DNA of 64,000 nucleotides from an uncultured Methanolobus sp. (GCF_963665675.1 NZ_OY762426.1:2790001-2854000), one strand, 5' to 3'. Numbered from the stretch's first letter, positions 50,901 to 61,680 are shown. Numbers and translations are program-made. Notes: generated by a model from the sequence alone, not told the origin.

Positions 50901-53757
50901 AGTTGAGAACATCAGCATTACTTTCGCCTATAAGACCGCCAACTTCAGTTGAGCCAGTAACGGTGCTATTGGCAGAACAGTTGCTGACAGTTTTACGATT
51001 ATAACCTGCAAGACCACCGATATAGTTAGAAGAACCGCTAACATTACAGGTGGCAAAACTGTTGCTCACAGTACCACCGCCACCGTTTTCCCCGAGAATA
51101 CCACCGACATAAGAAACACCGGTGACATTACCAGTTACAGAACAGTTGTTAACTATACCATTACCGCCATTTTCCCCTAAAAGACCTCCTACATAAAATG
51201 CTGTTGAAACAACACCTTCTGAGCTTGTTTCTACTCCAAGATCATGGATATTTGCACCAGTATTAGTGTAACCAAAGAGACCAGTATAGTTAGTAGTCTG
51301 ATAAACGATCAGGTTCGTAATTGAATAGCCATTTCCGTCAAAGTCACCTGTGAACTGAGTACCGGAATTACCGATAGGAGTGTGATTTCCTGCAAGTGTG
51401 ATGTTCTGTGTCAGCAGGAAGTATTTATCCCAGTCAGCAGAAGTTGCTGACAGTGTGTCAACATCGCTGTCGGATGATAGCAGATATGGATCATCGCTCG
51501 TACCGCTTCCACTGGAGTATGGAACATTCTGATACTGGAAATATGGAAGAGTATAAGCATCTGTCATTCTCCAGATGAAGCTTGAATCGTTTTCAGTTGT
51601 GATTATGTCACTGTTTTCATTCCAGTTAAGGCCTGTTGCTCCTGATACGAATGTAAAATTGGTGAAGCTGGAATAGGAAGTTGAAGTTCCCTCCCCAGAA
51701 ACAGGACTGCCGGAATAATAACAGTAGGAATGCACAGTACCAGAATTGAGTCCAACAAGACCGCCGACACTAGAAGAACCACTGGCAGTGCCTGTGGCAA
51801 AACTGTTGCTAACATTGCCACCATAATTATTGCCGATAAGACCGCCTACATTAGAAGAACCACTGGCAGTGCCTGTGGCAAAACTGATGCTAACATTGCC
51901 ACCAGCATTATTAGTGCCGATAAGACCACCAACGTCATTACCAGAACTAGTAGCATCACCTGTCGCAAAACTGTTGCTCACTGAGCTGCCGCTATTATAG
52001 CCGAGAAGACCGCCGACTTTACTAGAACCAATTACATCGCCAGTGGCAGAACAGTTGCTAACAGTACCAGAGAGTTCATTCCCGATAAGACCGCCAACAT
52101 ACGAACCACCATTAATTACATCACCTGTGGCAGAACAGTTGCGAACAGTACTATAGAGATCATACCCGATAAGACCACCGATATAAGTACCAGAACCACT
52201 GACATTACCTGTGACAGAACAGTTGCGAACAGTTCCTTGTTGATTTTTCCCGATAAGAACAGCAACATTAGAGCCACCAGTGACATTACCTGTGGCAGAA
52301 CAGTTGCTAACAGTACTAAAGGCATTTTGCCCGATAAGAACACCAACAAGAGAACCTGTTGAAACAACACCATCTGAGCTTGCTTCTACCCTCAGGTCAT
52401 AGATGTTAGCACCGGTATAAGCATAACCAAAGAATCCGGCATAACTAGTGGTCTCATATACGGTCAGCTCCTTAATTGTATATCCATTTCCGTTAAAGTC
52501 ACCTGTGAACTTAGTGCTGGAATTACCAATTGGAGTATGATTACCCACAAGTGTGATATTCTGTGTCAGTTGGAAGTAGCTGCTCCAGTTAGCAGGAGTT
52601 GCTGAAAGTTCGTCAATATCTTCATCAGTTGAGAGCAGATATGGATCATCGACTGTGCCGCTTCCGCCGGAGTAAGGAGTATCTTCTACAAGATCCTGAT
52701 ACTGGAAGTATGGAAGACTAGATCCATCGTCTATCCTCCAGATGAAACTTGAATCATTTTCTGTTGTGATTATGTTTCCACTTTCATTCCAGTTAAGGCC
52801 TGTTGCTCCTGAAACGAATGTGAAATTGGTGAAGTTTGAATAGGAAGTTGAAATTCCCTCCCCAGAAACAGGACTGCCGGAATAATAACAGTAGGAATTC
52901 ACAGTACCAGAATTGCTTCCAACAAGACCGCCTACATTAGAAGGACCACTGGCAGTGCCCGTGGCAAAACTGTTGTTAACAGTACCAGAATTGCTTCCAA
53001 CAAGACCGCCGGCATACTGAGAAGAAACACTAACATTGCCAGTGGCAAAACTGTTGGAAACTGTGCCAGCACCGTTATTAAATCCGACTAGACCACCGAC
53101 ATCAGAAACACCAGCAACATTGCCAGTGGCAGAACAATTGAAAACAGTATTAGCATTATAGCCGAGAAGACCGCCGACTTTACTAGAACCAATTACATTG
53201 CCTGTGGCAGAACAGTTGTTTATACTGCCGACACCTTCATTCGTTCCTATAAGACCACCGACAATATTGCCAGAACTGGTGACATTGCCTGTGGCAGAAC
53301 AGTCTCTAACCGTGCCGCCTACATTCGCTCCGGCAAGAACACCAGCATAACTACCTGATGTTGAAATAACACCGTCTGAGCTTGCCTCTACTCCAAGTTC
53401 ATGGATGTTACCGCCAGTAGATATGTAACCGAAGAATCCAACAAAAGGCCCAGTACCATAAACAGTTATATTTTGTATTGAATGTCCATTTCCATCAAAA
53501 TCACCTGTGAAGTAAGGTGAAGTTTGGCCAATTGGAGTGTGGTTGCCCACAAGTGTGATGTCATTTGTTAGTGTGAAGTACTTGTCCCAATCAGCAGAAG
53601 TTGCTGACAGTGTATCAATATCGCTGTCGCTTGAAAGCAGATACGGACTTTCACTCGTACCGCTTCCACCTGAGTATGTTGCTGCTGAAACTATACCTGT
53701 ACATGATAATAACATGCAAACGAATAAAGCTGAAATAATAATTTGATGTGTCTTCAT
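47935..53757 (-). CDS. giant GLUG/NosD surface protein with PGF-CTERM signal (1940 aa)
   Basis: The start is ATG 53755-53757, preceded by GAGGTGGCATAGGG; this is the same pattern as at 61302. A signal peptide leads into three GLUG blocks, each headed by a YSGGSGT-DPYLLS segment (about 30-360, 365-745, 750-1100). An Fn3-like domain (about 1105-1195) and a cadherin-like domain (about 1200-1280) follow. A NosD beta-helix covers about 1285-1590, and a PGF-pre-PGF domain about 1740-1885 (YYFYAETPGFSVFNVVGDEI). The C-terminus is SGIPGFTAIAGIVFV...RRKQG, a classic PGF-CTERM signal for archaeosortase A. Its last part is nearly identical to that of the 53966 gene. Confidence 0.88.
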   Translation of the reverse strand: MKTHQIIISALFVCMLLSCTGIVSAATYSGGSGTSESPYLLSSDSDIDTLSATSADWDKYFTLTNDITLVGNHTPIGQTSPYFTGDFDGNGHSIQNITVYGTGPFVGFFGYISTGGNIHELGVEASSDGVISTSGSYAGVLAGANVGGTVRDCSATGNVTSSGNIVGGLIGTNEGVGSINNCSATGNVIGSSKVGGLLGYNANTVFNCSATGNVAGVSDVGGLVGFNNGAGTVSNSFATGNVSVSSQYAGGLVGSNSGTVNNSFATGTASGPSNVGGLVGSNSGTVNSYCYYSGSPVSGEGISTSYSNFTNFTFVSGATGLNWNESGNIITTENDSSFIWRIDDGSSLPYFQYQDLVEDTPYSGGSGTVDDPYLLSTDEDIDELSATPANWSSYFQLTQNITLVGNHTPIGNSSTKFTGDFNGNGYTIKELTVYETTSYAGFFGYAYTGANIYDLRVEASSDGVVSTGSLVGVLIGQNAFSTVSNCSATGNVTGGSNVAVLIGKNQQGTVRNCSVTGNVSGSGTYIGGLIGYDLYSTVRNCSATGDVINGGSYVGGLIGNELSGTVSNCSATGDVIGSSKVGGLLGYNSGSSVSNSFATGDATSSGNDVGGLIGTNNAGGNVSISFATGTASGSSNVGGLIGNNYGGNVSNSFATGTASGSSSVGGLVGLNSGTVHSYCYYSGSPVSGEGTSTSYSSFTNFTFVSGATGLNWNENSDIITTENDSSFIWRMTDAYTLPYFQYQNVPYSSGSGTSDDPYLLSSDSDVDTLSATSADWDKYFLLTQNITLAGNHTPIGNSGTQFTGDFDGNGYSITNLIVYQTTNYTGLFGYTNTGANIHDLGVETSSEGVVSTAFYVGGLLGENGGNGIVNNCSVTGNVTGVSYVGGILGENGGGGTVSNSFATCNVSGSSNYIGGLAGYNRKTVSNCSANSTVTGSTEVGGLIGESNADVLNCYATGDVTGSGQSVGGLVGKNWDTISNCYATGNATTGDRYVGGLTGLNLGYVYNSFATGTATGTSNGGLVGVNDGTVTKGYYSGTPVSGAGTSTSYSNFMSFTYVSGPTGLNWNVGGTQDVITTEDDPNYVWKIIEGYTLPYHQYQEDPISFAIPGTPENFTNSTGNFWVNHSWNAGAGDLTDSYNVSYGESWQNSTVTYFNHTGLSAHAWSNITVYAYNATDSILSDGASDNVQVPNNEIGILNVSNITGSEGDTITFDINFTDGDGDTPTFNCNQSSLFDNFNTSTGVGSWDIGFSDAGTYDVEFNVSDGYGSVDSQVITITVSDAATIYVGSGQDDDFTTIQAAINDASQGDTIIVGDGIYNENVVVNKSVTLRSENGSATTNVNASDSSEHALNVTANNVTIEGFNVTGVTNFEMAGIYLGYSNDSIVRNNVVNNNSFGIVLDHSENNTLSSNIANNNSYYGIYLSSSSNNTLTDNTATNNTYGMYFSSSDNNTLTSNDANYNGRYGIYLSSSNNNTLTDNVASYNTYTYIEPASMSVGSIVEPMDISGGPATGIFIGYSAYNILNGNTANYNEGSNGVLMASNSNAVSPNVDMGSAYSCGFSLYNSENITLTGNTAIGNDDYEFYSRSSTNCTIDNLEIDTGSMELSFVPIYDGTAIRSNETISTGPSGKANVNGYLDIGLLEDMNMTIFYDDSGMSSSIESSVTLYKLNGNEWVAVPNATLNTSGNFVSVNLDSGVSVDIAPIADYTSTYGLFKNVPSSGSRSDDDGVRASVSQGQDPGIVSNSVSSVKRVTGGSEVNYDFSDSGTPVLGVSFDAKDDKGLVVSKVQVLSSTPEGVPASSGHSYQMMSIDVGSEGTISSDSADNIMIHFKVSKQWIEENDIDISTIRMTRYHGEQWNDLPTSQESEDGEYYYFYAETPGFSVFNVVGDEIGETSEQDAASESVTEKVEEPVEEEETSGIPGFTAIAGIVFVSLAVLIRRKQG

Positions 53758-53932
53758 CCCTATGCCACCTCTATGATTAAAATTAATAGATAATATATAA
53801 AATATAATTTGCAATCAATATTTGTGTTGATATATTATAAAAGTATTCCGTAGAGTCACGATTATAATGCCGTTAATATTTATGAAAAAGACAATCTGTA
53901 AAGTAGTCAAGCGATATATTGGTTTAAAATAG

Positions 53933-53964
53933 AAAAAAATTAAAGAGCAGAAAAACTGCTCTTT
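53933..53964 (-). terminator. terminator of the gene at 53966
   Basis: The minus strand reads AAAGAGCAG-TTTTT-CTGCTCTTT followed by AATTTTTTT. Confidence 0.85.
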
Positions 53965-53965
53965 C

Positions 53966-56900
53966 TTATTCAAATTTCTGTCTTCTTCTCAAAATAACAG
54001 AAAGTAAAACAAACACAACACCTGCAATTGCAGTAAATCCGGGAATGCCAGATGTTTCCTCTTCCTCAACAGGTTCTGATTCTTCTTCAACTATTGATGC
54101 AGATGCAGTATCCTGCTCAGATGTTTCACCAATCTCATCTCCGACAACATTGAAAACAGAGAATCCCGGTGTTTCAGCATAGAAATAGTAGTATTCACCA
54201 TCTTCACTTTCCTGAGATGTTGGAAGGTCGTTCCACTGGTCACCATGATACCTTGTCATGCGGATTGTAGAAAGATCGATGTCGTTCTCTTCTATCCACT
54301 GTTTACTTACCTTGAAATGAATCATGATATTGTCTGCACTAGCTGAAGAGATAGTTCCTTCACTTCCAACATCAATGCTCATTATCTGGTAAGAATGACC
54401 GGAAGAAGCTGGAACTCCTTCAGGAGTACTGGAAAGTACCTGCACTTTGGAAACTACCAGACCTTTGTCATCCTTTGCATCAAAACTGACACCCAAAACA
54501 GGTGTGCCGCTATCAGAGAAGTCATAATTAACTTCTGAACCACCTGTTACACGCTTCACAGAAGATGCAGAGTTTGAAACTATTGCAGGGTTCTGACCCT
54601 GGCTGACCGATGCACGAACCCCATCATCATCTGAACCACTGTTGGAACTTGGAACACTCTTGAAGAGTCCGTAGGTACTTGTGTAATCCGCTATTGACGC
54701 TATGTCTACACTAACACCGGAATCAAGATTTACAGATACAAAATTACCAGATGTATTAAGTGTTGCATTTGGAACAGCAACCCACTCATTTCCATTCAGT
54801 TTGTACAGAGTTACTGATGACTCAATAGAACTGCTCATACCTGAATCGTCATAGAAGATAGTCATATTCATATCTTCAAGGAGACCAATATCCAGGTAGC
54901 CATTTACATTTGCTTTACCAGAAGGACCGGTAGAGATTGTTTCGTTGCTTCTTATTGCAGTTCCATCATAAATCGGTACAAATGAAAGTTCCATGGAACC
55001 TGTATCTATCTCCAGATTATCAATTGTACAATTTGTAGATGATCTGGAATAGAATTCATAGTCATCATTTCCTATTGCAGTGTTACCTGTAAGGGTGATA
55101 TTCTCTGAGTTATAGAGAGAGAATCCACAGGAATAAGCTGAGCCCAACTCACTATTTGGAGATACTGCATTGGAATTAGATGCCATCAGAACCCCGTTAC
55201 TGCCTTCATTATAATTGGCGGTATTGCCATTCAGAATGTTGTAAGCAGAGTAACCAATAAAGATACCTGTGGCTGGTCCACCTGAAATTTCCTCAGGGTT
55301 TACAATAGGATTAATAGACATTGAAGCTGGTTCAATATAAGTATAGGTGTTGTAACTGGCAACATTGTCTGTCAGAGTATTATTGTTTGATGAACTCAGA
55401 TAAATTCCGTATCGGCCGTTATAGTTTGCATCATTGGATGTAAGTGTATTGTTGTCTGATGAACCAAAATACATTCCATATCGGGTATTGTTCATTGCAG
55501 TATTATCTGTCAGCGTATTGTGGTCGCTTGAGGATGACAGACGAATTCCATAGTAATTATTGTAAATATCGTTGTCATCCAATGCGTTGTGGCTTGAAGA
55601 AGACAAATAGATACCATAGTAACTATTGTTATTAGCAATGTTGCTACTCAGTGTATTATTTTCTGAATGATCAAGAACAATACCACGGCTATTGTTGTTT
55701 ACAACATTGTTTGTTACTATACTGTTATTTGAATAACCAAGGTAAATACCAGCTACCTCAGAGCTAGTTACGCCTGTAACATTGAACCCATCAATTGTTA
55801 CATTGTCCACAGTTACATTGAATACGTGGTCTGATGAATCACTTGCATTTATATTAGTAGTTGTTGACCCATTCTCTGAACGAAGTGTAACACTCTTGTT
55901 GACAACAACATTTTCATTGTAAATACCATCAGTTACAATTATTGTGTCACCGTCATCTGCATCATTTATTGCTTCCTGAATACTTGAATAATCATTATCA
56001 GAACCGCTTCCAACACGCATTGTTGGAACATTTGATACAGTGACATTCATTACCTTAGAATCAATTGAACCATAACCATCACTTACATTAAATTCAATGT
56101 GATAAGTTCCTGCATCGTTGAAATCAATGTTCCATAAACCTTCACCTGTGCTGGTGTTGAAGTCATCGAACAGTGAACTTCTGTTACAGTCAAATACCGG
56201 CGTATCACCGTCGGTATCTACTGTGCAGTTGATGTCAAAACTGATAGTTTCTCCTTCACTGGTTGTGATGTCTGTTACATTGAGAATACGTATCTCATTG
56301 TTAGGGATCTGAACCTTGTCACTGAATCCTTCTGAAAGTGTGAAATCTGTGGCATTGTATGCATAGACTGTTATGTTAGACCAGGCATGTGAAGAGAGCC
56401 CGGTATGGTTGTAGAAATTGTTCGTTGTGCCATTCTCCCAACTTTCACCAATGCTGATATTATAAGAATCAGTTGTACCGCTTGTATCTGCACTCCAGCT
56501 ATGGTTCACCCAGAAATTGCCTGTAATGTTTGTGAAACTTTCAGGAACTGATGGTGTGAAAAGTGAATCGACTGTAAAAGTCTTTGCAGTTGAGTTCTGA
56601 CCATTCGGATTGATGACGTACAGAGACCAGTCACCTTCAATTGCTTTTGTCAGATTGAATGTGGCATTGATAGTAGTATAAGTTCGGCTATCAATTGTTC
56701 CGGTAACTGGATCCCGGCCACTCATTGTTAGATTTACAAATATAGGATCTGTGACGTTGAAGCAACATCCAGTGATGTTTATCCAGAATAATGTACTGCT
56801 GTCTGTGTTGTTAGCACCACTGCTCGGGGAAATTGTTTCTACATATGGAGCAAGAGGAGAGGGAGTATCCTGATACTGGAAGTATGGGAGGGTATAACCA

Positions 56901-58663
56901 TCTATTATTTTCCATATGTAGTTGGAATCATCTGCTGTTGTGATATTGTTGCCGCTTTCGTTCCAGTTAAGGCCGGAACTGCCTGAAATGAATGCGAAAC
57001 TGGTGAAGTTGGTAAAGGAGCTGTAAGTACCAATGCCATTATTCGGATTGCCGGAATAATAACTGTTGATCACAGTATCTACATTAGTCAACCCGACAAG
57101 ACCGCCGACAGATTCACTAGAACCACTGACAGTACCAGTGGCAAAACTGTTGCTCACAGTACCACCATTATTATACCCGACGAGACCGCCGACATTTGAA
57201 CTACCAGTGACATTGCCAGTGGCATAACTGTTGCTCACAGTACTCACAGTACCAACATTAAACCCGACAAGACCGCCGACATTTAAACTACCAGTGACGT
57301 TGCCAGTGGCATAACTGTTGCTCACAGCACCATTATTCCGCCCGACAAGACCGCCGACATAATTTGTTGTTGAAAAAACACCATCTGAACTTATTTCTAT
57401 TCCCAGATCATGGATATTAGCGCCGGAACCTGCATATCCAAAGAATCCGGCATAGTCTCCAGTCTGATAAACGGTCATGTTCTGGATGGCAAATCCGCTT
57501 CCCTCAAAATCACCTGTAAACTGAGTTTCGGAATTACCAATAGGAGTATGATTGCCTACAAGTATGATGTCCTGTGTTAGTGTGAAGTTCATTCCCCAAT
57601 CAGCAGATGTTGCGGAAAGTTCGTCGATATCAGCATCATTTGATAGTTGATATGGATCATCTGCTGTACCGCTACCTCCGGAGTAAGGATGTTCCTGGAA
57701 ATATGGAAGACTGGAACCATCATTTATTCTCCAGACGAAATTTGGATTATATTCCGTTGTAATTATATTGCCGCTTGCATTCCAATTAAGGCCTGATGGT
57801 CCTGAAACAAAGGAAAAATTTGTAAAGTTTTCATAAGATGTAGACGTTGAATAAGTATCTTCCAAACCATTGGAATGATAACAATTAATTACATTTGCAT
57901 CACTATTCTCTCCGATAAGACCACTGGCAGAAAAAGTCGAAGCAACATTACCAGTGGCATAACAATTGGTTATATTTGCATTGTTATTATTTCCGATCAG
58001 TCCACCGGCAGAGAACCCTCCAGAAACATTACCAGTGGCATAACAATTGGTTATATTTGCATTATCATTTACTCCAATTAATCCACCAGCAAAAAGGCCA
58101 TCAACAGTACTATTGGCATAACTATTTGTTATCGTACCACCACTATTCTCTCCTATAAGGCCACCTGCATCTGCACCAGTGACATTACCAATAACATAAA
58201 TGTTGTTTATTGTACCCTTATTGGAACCTGCAAGAATACCACTCGGAGCTATTGTTGATGTAACGATACCTTTTGAACTTGCTTCGATTCCAATATCATG
58301 GATGTATGCGTCATTGCCTATATAAGCAAAGAATCCAGCTTTGTTGTCAGTGTAAACAGTCAGATTTTTTATTGTATATCCATCCCCATCAAAATCACCT
58401 GTGAATGGAATGCTTTGATTAGCAATAGGAGTATGATTACCCACAAGTGTGATGTCGTTTGTTAGTGTGAAATTATAACCCCAATCATCAGAAGTTGCTG
58501 ACAGATTATCAATGTCACTGTCAGATGAAAGTTGATATGGTTTGTCTATTGTGCCGCTGCCGCCTGAGTAGGTGGCAGCTGAAGCTATTCCTGTGCATAA
58601 AAGTATCATGCAGATAAATGTCGCTGAATTGAGATATTGTCTTTTTGATGATATACTAACCAC
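53966..58663 (-). CDS. giant GLUG/NosD surface protein with PGF-CTERM signal (1565 aa)
   Basis: Starts with GTG; no better start is seen before the signal peptide core (TFICMILLCTGIASA). Two GLUG blocks (about 30-310 and 315-620) are followed by an Ig/TIG-like domain (about 630-720, ISPSSGANNTDSSTLFWINI) and an Fn3-like domain (about 725-800). A cadherin-like domain (about 805-890) and a NosD beta-helix (about 895-1215, SIQEAINDADDGDTIIVTDG) follow. The PGF-pre-PGF domain covers about 1370-1510. The product ends in SGIPGFTAIAGVVFVL...RRRQKFE (PGF-CTERM). Compared with the 47935 gene it has one less GLUG block and an extra beta-helix rung. It is predicted to be lipid-linked at the surface. Confidence 0.87.
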   Translation of the reverse strand: MVSISSKRQYLNSATFICMILLCTGIASAATYSGGSGTIDKPYQLSSDSDIDNLSATSDDWGYNFTLTNDITLVGNHTPIANQSIPFTGDFDGDGYTIKNLTVYTDNKAGFFAYIGNDAYIHDIGIEASSKGIVTSTIAPSGILAGSNKGTINNIYVIGNVTGADAGGLIGENSGGTITNSYANSTVDGLFAGGLIGVNDNANITNCYATGNVSGGFSAGGLIGNNNNANITNCYATGNVASTFSASGLIGENSDANVINCYHSNGLEDTYSTSTSYENFTNFSFVSGPSGLNWNASGNIITTEYNPNFVWRINDGSSLPYFQEHPYSGGSGTADDPYQLSNDADIDELSATSADWGMNFTLTQDIILVGNHTPIGNSETQFTGDFEGSGFAIQNMTVYQTGDYAGFFGYAGSGANIHDLGIEISSDGVFSTTNYVGGLVGRNNGAVSNSYATGNVTGSLNVGGLVGFNVGTVSTVSNSYATGNVTGSSNVGGLVGYNNGGTVSNSFATGTVSGSSESVGGLVGLTNVDTVINSYYSGNPNNGIGTYSSFTNFTSFAFISGSSGLNWNESGNNITTADDSNYIWKIIDGYTLPYFQYQDTPSPLAPYVETISPSSGANNTDSSTLFWINITGCCFNVTDPIFVNLTMSGRDPVTGTIDSRTYTTINATFNLTKAIEGDWSLYVINPNGQNSTAKTFTVDSLFTPSVPESFTNITGNFWVNHSWSADTSGTTDSYNISIGESWENGTTNNFYNHTGLSSHAWSNITVYAYNATDFTLSEGFSDKVQIPNNEIRILNVTDITTSEGETISFDINCTVDTDGDTPVFDCNRSSLFDDFNTSTGEGLWNIDFNDAGTYHIEFNVSDGYGSIDSKVMNVTVSNVPTMRVGSGSDNDYSSIQEAINDADDGDTIIVTDGIYNENVVVNKSVTLRSENGSTTTNINASDSSDHVFNVTVDNVTIDGFNVTGVTSSEVAGIYLGYSNNSIVTNNVVNNNSRGIVLDHSENNTLSSNIANNNSYYGIYLSSSSHNALDDNDIYNNYYGIRLSSSSDHNTLTDNTAMNNTRYGMYFGSSDNNTLTSNDANYNGRYGIYLSSSNNNTLTDNVASYNTYTYIEPASMSINPIVNPEEISGGPATGIFIGYSAYNILNGNTANYNEGSNGVLMASNSNAVSPNSELGSAYSCGFSLYNSENITLTGNTAIGNDDYEFYSRSSTNCTIDNLEIDTGSMELSFVPIYDGTAIRSNETISTGPSGKANVNGYLDIGLLEDMNMTIFYDDSGMSSSIESSVTLYKLNGNEWVAVPNATLNTSGNFVSVNLDSGVSVDIASIADYTSTYGLFKSVPSSNSGSDDDGVRASVSQGQNPAIVSNSASSVKRVTGGSEVNYDFSDSGTPVLGVSFDAKDDKGLVVSKVQVLSSTPEGVPASSGHSYQIMSIDVGSEGTISSASADNIMIHFKVSKQWIEENDIDLSTIRMTRYHGDQWNDLPTSQESEDGEYYYFYAETPGFSVFNVVGDEIGETSEQDTASASIVEEESEPVEEEETSGIPGFTAIAGVVFVLLSVILRRRQKFE

Positions 58664-58851
58664 ATCCTAATCTGGTATCCAACCCTCAAACTAGAATAAT
58701 AAATATAAAGAATATTATTAATAACTAAATTATAATATAATTATGATATATAAGTGTTTAGACTGTTGTGCTAATGATTAGCATGAAAAATAGAACTTGC
58801 ACTGTTTGATTAAATATAGGGAGCAATTAATAAAAATAAAATGAGGAGAGC

Positions 58852-61302
58852 TTATCGCTCTCTCAGATTCTTATTTTTCCTGGTCAGAACCACAAGTGAA
58901 ACGAACACAACTCCTGCAAGAGCAGTGAATCCAGGAGTGTCTTTTGTTTCCTTTTCTGCTACAGGTTCCGCGACTTCTTCAGTAATTGATGCTGATGCAG
59001 GAACCTGATCAGAACTTGCAGTTATCTCATCTCCCACAACTCCAAATATTGAGAAACCCGGAGTTTCAGCGTATAAATAGATATACTCACCATCTTCACT
59101 TTCCTGATAGGTTGGAAGGTCATTCCACTGATCATCATGATACCTTGTCATGCGGATAGTGGTAATATCGATGTTGTTCTGTTCTATCCACCCTTTGCTT
59201 ACCTTGAAGCGTATTTGGATGTTGTCTGCATTGCCTGAGGAAATAGTTCCTTCGCTTCCAACATTAATACTCATCATCTGGTAAGCCTTGCTTGAATGCT
59301 GAGATACTCCTGAAGGCGCTTCTGAAAGAACCTCAACTTTGGCTACAACAAGACCTTCATCGTCTTTTGCATCAAAGCTTACACCAAGAACAGGTGTGTC
59401 ACTGCCAGAGAACTCATAGTCAATTTCCGAACCTGAAATGATACGCTTTACAGACGTAACAGTGCTTGTTACTATTGAAGAATCCTGTCCCGGACTGACT
59501 GATGTACGGGAGCTTGATGAGGAACTGCTGCGGGTTGTGCTGCTGCCGGATGAACTATCTCCTGGTGAATCATCGTCATCACCACTTGAAGAACCATCGC
59601 TTACTACCAGAGCATAGTAACCGGACATTGTCAGAGTTGCTGAGACTGAGTTATTGTCTGTGTCAAGAGATGATCCTGCAACTTCATTCCATTCTGAACT
59701 ACTTAAAGGTTTTACATAGAGTTCAATATCTGCTTCGGTAGTTGAATTCATATCAGTGTCATTGTAGAAGAACTCTGCATCCATGTTGATAGGAGTAGTG
59801 ATCCAATAATTACCGTTGATTCCGGTCTTACCTGTAGGATGTGGGTACTCAAGTTCAGAAGCCCATCCTATGGAACTATAGGAACTATTTGATGTGAAAC
59901 CAAGTTCTGCCATTCCATCATTGACAAGTAAAGAAGTCACTACGTTATCTGGTGATGTTCCCAGGTATAAATACCTGTATCCGGTATTGTATTCATCACT
60001 ATTATTTACCTGATTATCCAGGAGAGTACAATTAGCAGAGTTAGAAAGATGAATGCCAGAATTAGTATTTTCAAAAACAGTATTGTTTGTCAGTTCATTA
60101 TGATTCGACATAAATAGAAGAATACCGGACTGACTATTGTTGCTAACAATATTGTCTGCCAGAGTGCAATAATCTGAATCTTGTAGACGAAGTCCATAAT
60201 TGGAATTATTACTTACAGTATTGTAAGTCAAAGTATTATTATTAGAATCTGTTTGCATATTAATGCCATAAAAACCGTTGTCCCGTACAATATTGTCAGT
60301 CAGGACACAGTTCACTGAACCGGAAAGATAAATGCCTGTTCCAGAATTATCACTTGCATTATTACTCGTTAACGTACTGTTGCTTGAATAAGACAGGTAA
60401 ATACCAGTACCGGAATCACTTGTTGCGTTGTTGTTTGTTAGTGTGCTGTTCATTGCAGCAATCAGACGAATACCATAACTATCACCGTTGACCTCATTGC
60501 CCGAAAGCGTATTATAAGTGCTAGAGTCCATGTTGATACCGGCCGTATCGCCTCCATTTATATTATTGTTTGACAGTGTATTGTAGTGGGATGAACTTAC
60601 AATGTACATACCATACGCAGAATTATTGTAAAGAGTATTTTCTGCTACTGTATTATTAATACTTGATAAAATATAAAATCCAACATCTGATGAATCATTG
60701 ATTGTGTTGTTAATCAGAGTATTATTGTTAGATGATAGGCTCAGGTGAATACCCTGGTCATTTGCATTTAAGGTATTTTCTGAAATTTGATTGTTTGTTG
60801 CTGTCCTCATGTGGATACCATTGTCTGAATTATTGTTAATGGTATTTCCTGTAATAGTATTATTGTCTGAATAATATACATAAATGCCATAATAATTTCC
60901 TGTTACTATGTTATTTGTAACAGTATTGTCCGAACCATACAACTCAATGCCTGCATATACGGAACCGGTGGCTCCAGATACATTAAATCAATTTATTGTA
61001 ACATTATCGGCCCATACATAGAATACATGGTCATTGGAAGCTGTGGCCACTACTGCAGTGCTTGCTGCTCCGTTCTGAGAGCGTATTGTTAGATTGCCGA
61101 TATAAACATTTGGATTTTCTGTATATGTACCATCAGTCACAATGATAGTATCACCATCAGTCGCGTTTGAAAGTGCAGCTGAGATGGTTTTATTTCCATA
61201 AGCAGAACCTACCATAATCTCATGTGCCGAAACCATACCTGTGCATAATAGTAATGCACACATAAATAAAACTGGAATAAAGTAAACTCTTTTTAATCTC
61301 AT
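58852..61302 (-). pseudogene. NosD beta-helix surface protein gene interrupted by an in-frame TGA
   Basis: From ATG at 61300-61302 (SD GAGGT) the product has a signal peptide and the start of a NosD helix (ISAALSNATDGDTIIVTDGT ... DNVTIN). A TGA then stands at 60988-60990, where related proteins have Gly in VTIxGFNVTG. The frame continues unchanged (FNVSGATGSVYAGIELYGSD) for the rest of the beta-helix (many NN.I..N..GI rungs), a Ser-rich linker, a PGF-pre-PGF domain and a PGF-CTERM (DTPGFTALAGVVFV). A single GGA-to-TGA change explains it. The downstream 696-codon frame can start at ATG 60942 but then lacks a signal peptide. A sequencing error or recoding cannot be excluded. A terminator hairpin GAGAGC-GATAA-GCTCTC has the final stop codon in its loop. 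Confidence 0.82.
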
Positions 61303-61317
61303 CCCTGTGTACCTCAT

Positions 61318-61668
61318 TATTTGATTTAAAAATATAGCATAATATATATTTTGACTTTAATTTATATTAAGATTATATTATATATATGTAATCTACTGTA
61401 GGAATTATTACAGCGTTAACTGTGTGAAAAATGCTGAGTTCAGGGTACCCTATACCATAATTGAGAAAATAAAAAGTCAAAAGTAGATACAAAAATAGAA
61501 AAGGCTAGAAGTTTCTTCTTCCTCAACTGGTTCTTCTACTAAGAGAGAGTAGAAAACAGGATTCAGCTAAAGAAGGAAATTAGAGAAAAACGTCATCAGT
61601 ATTACTTTCACCCTGCAAACATTGGTCTTTTATACTACACTGCACAGAAAGTAATTTGAAAATAAGGA
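61318..61668. other. non-coding region
   Basis: A/T-rich promoter zone for the minus-strand gene, with several TATA-like stretches around 61335-61395. No gene or repeat element is seen. Confidence 0.4.
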
Positions 61669-61680
61669 TTGGTGATAAGT

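Noticed and set aside
60988..60990. In-frame TGA read as selenocysteine or another recoded residue
   Set aside because: The conserved residue in relatives is Gly and a single G-to-T change explains the codon. No SECIS-like element or Sec machinery is seen, and pyrrolysine in these archaea uses TAG, not TGA.
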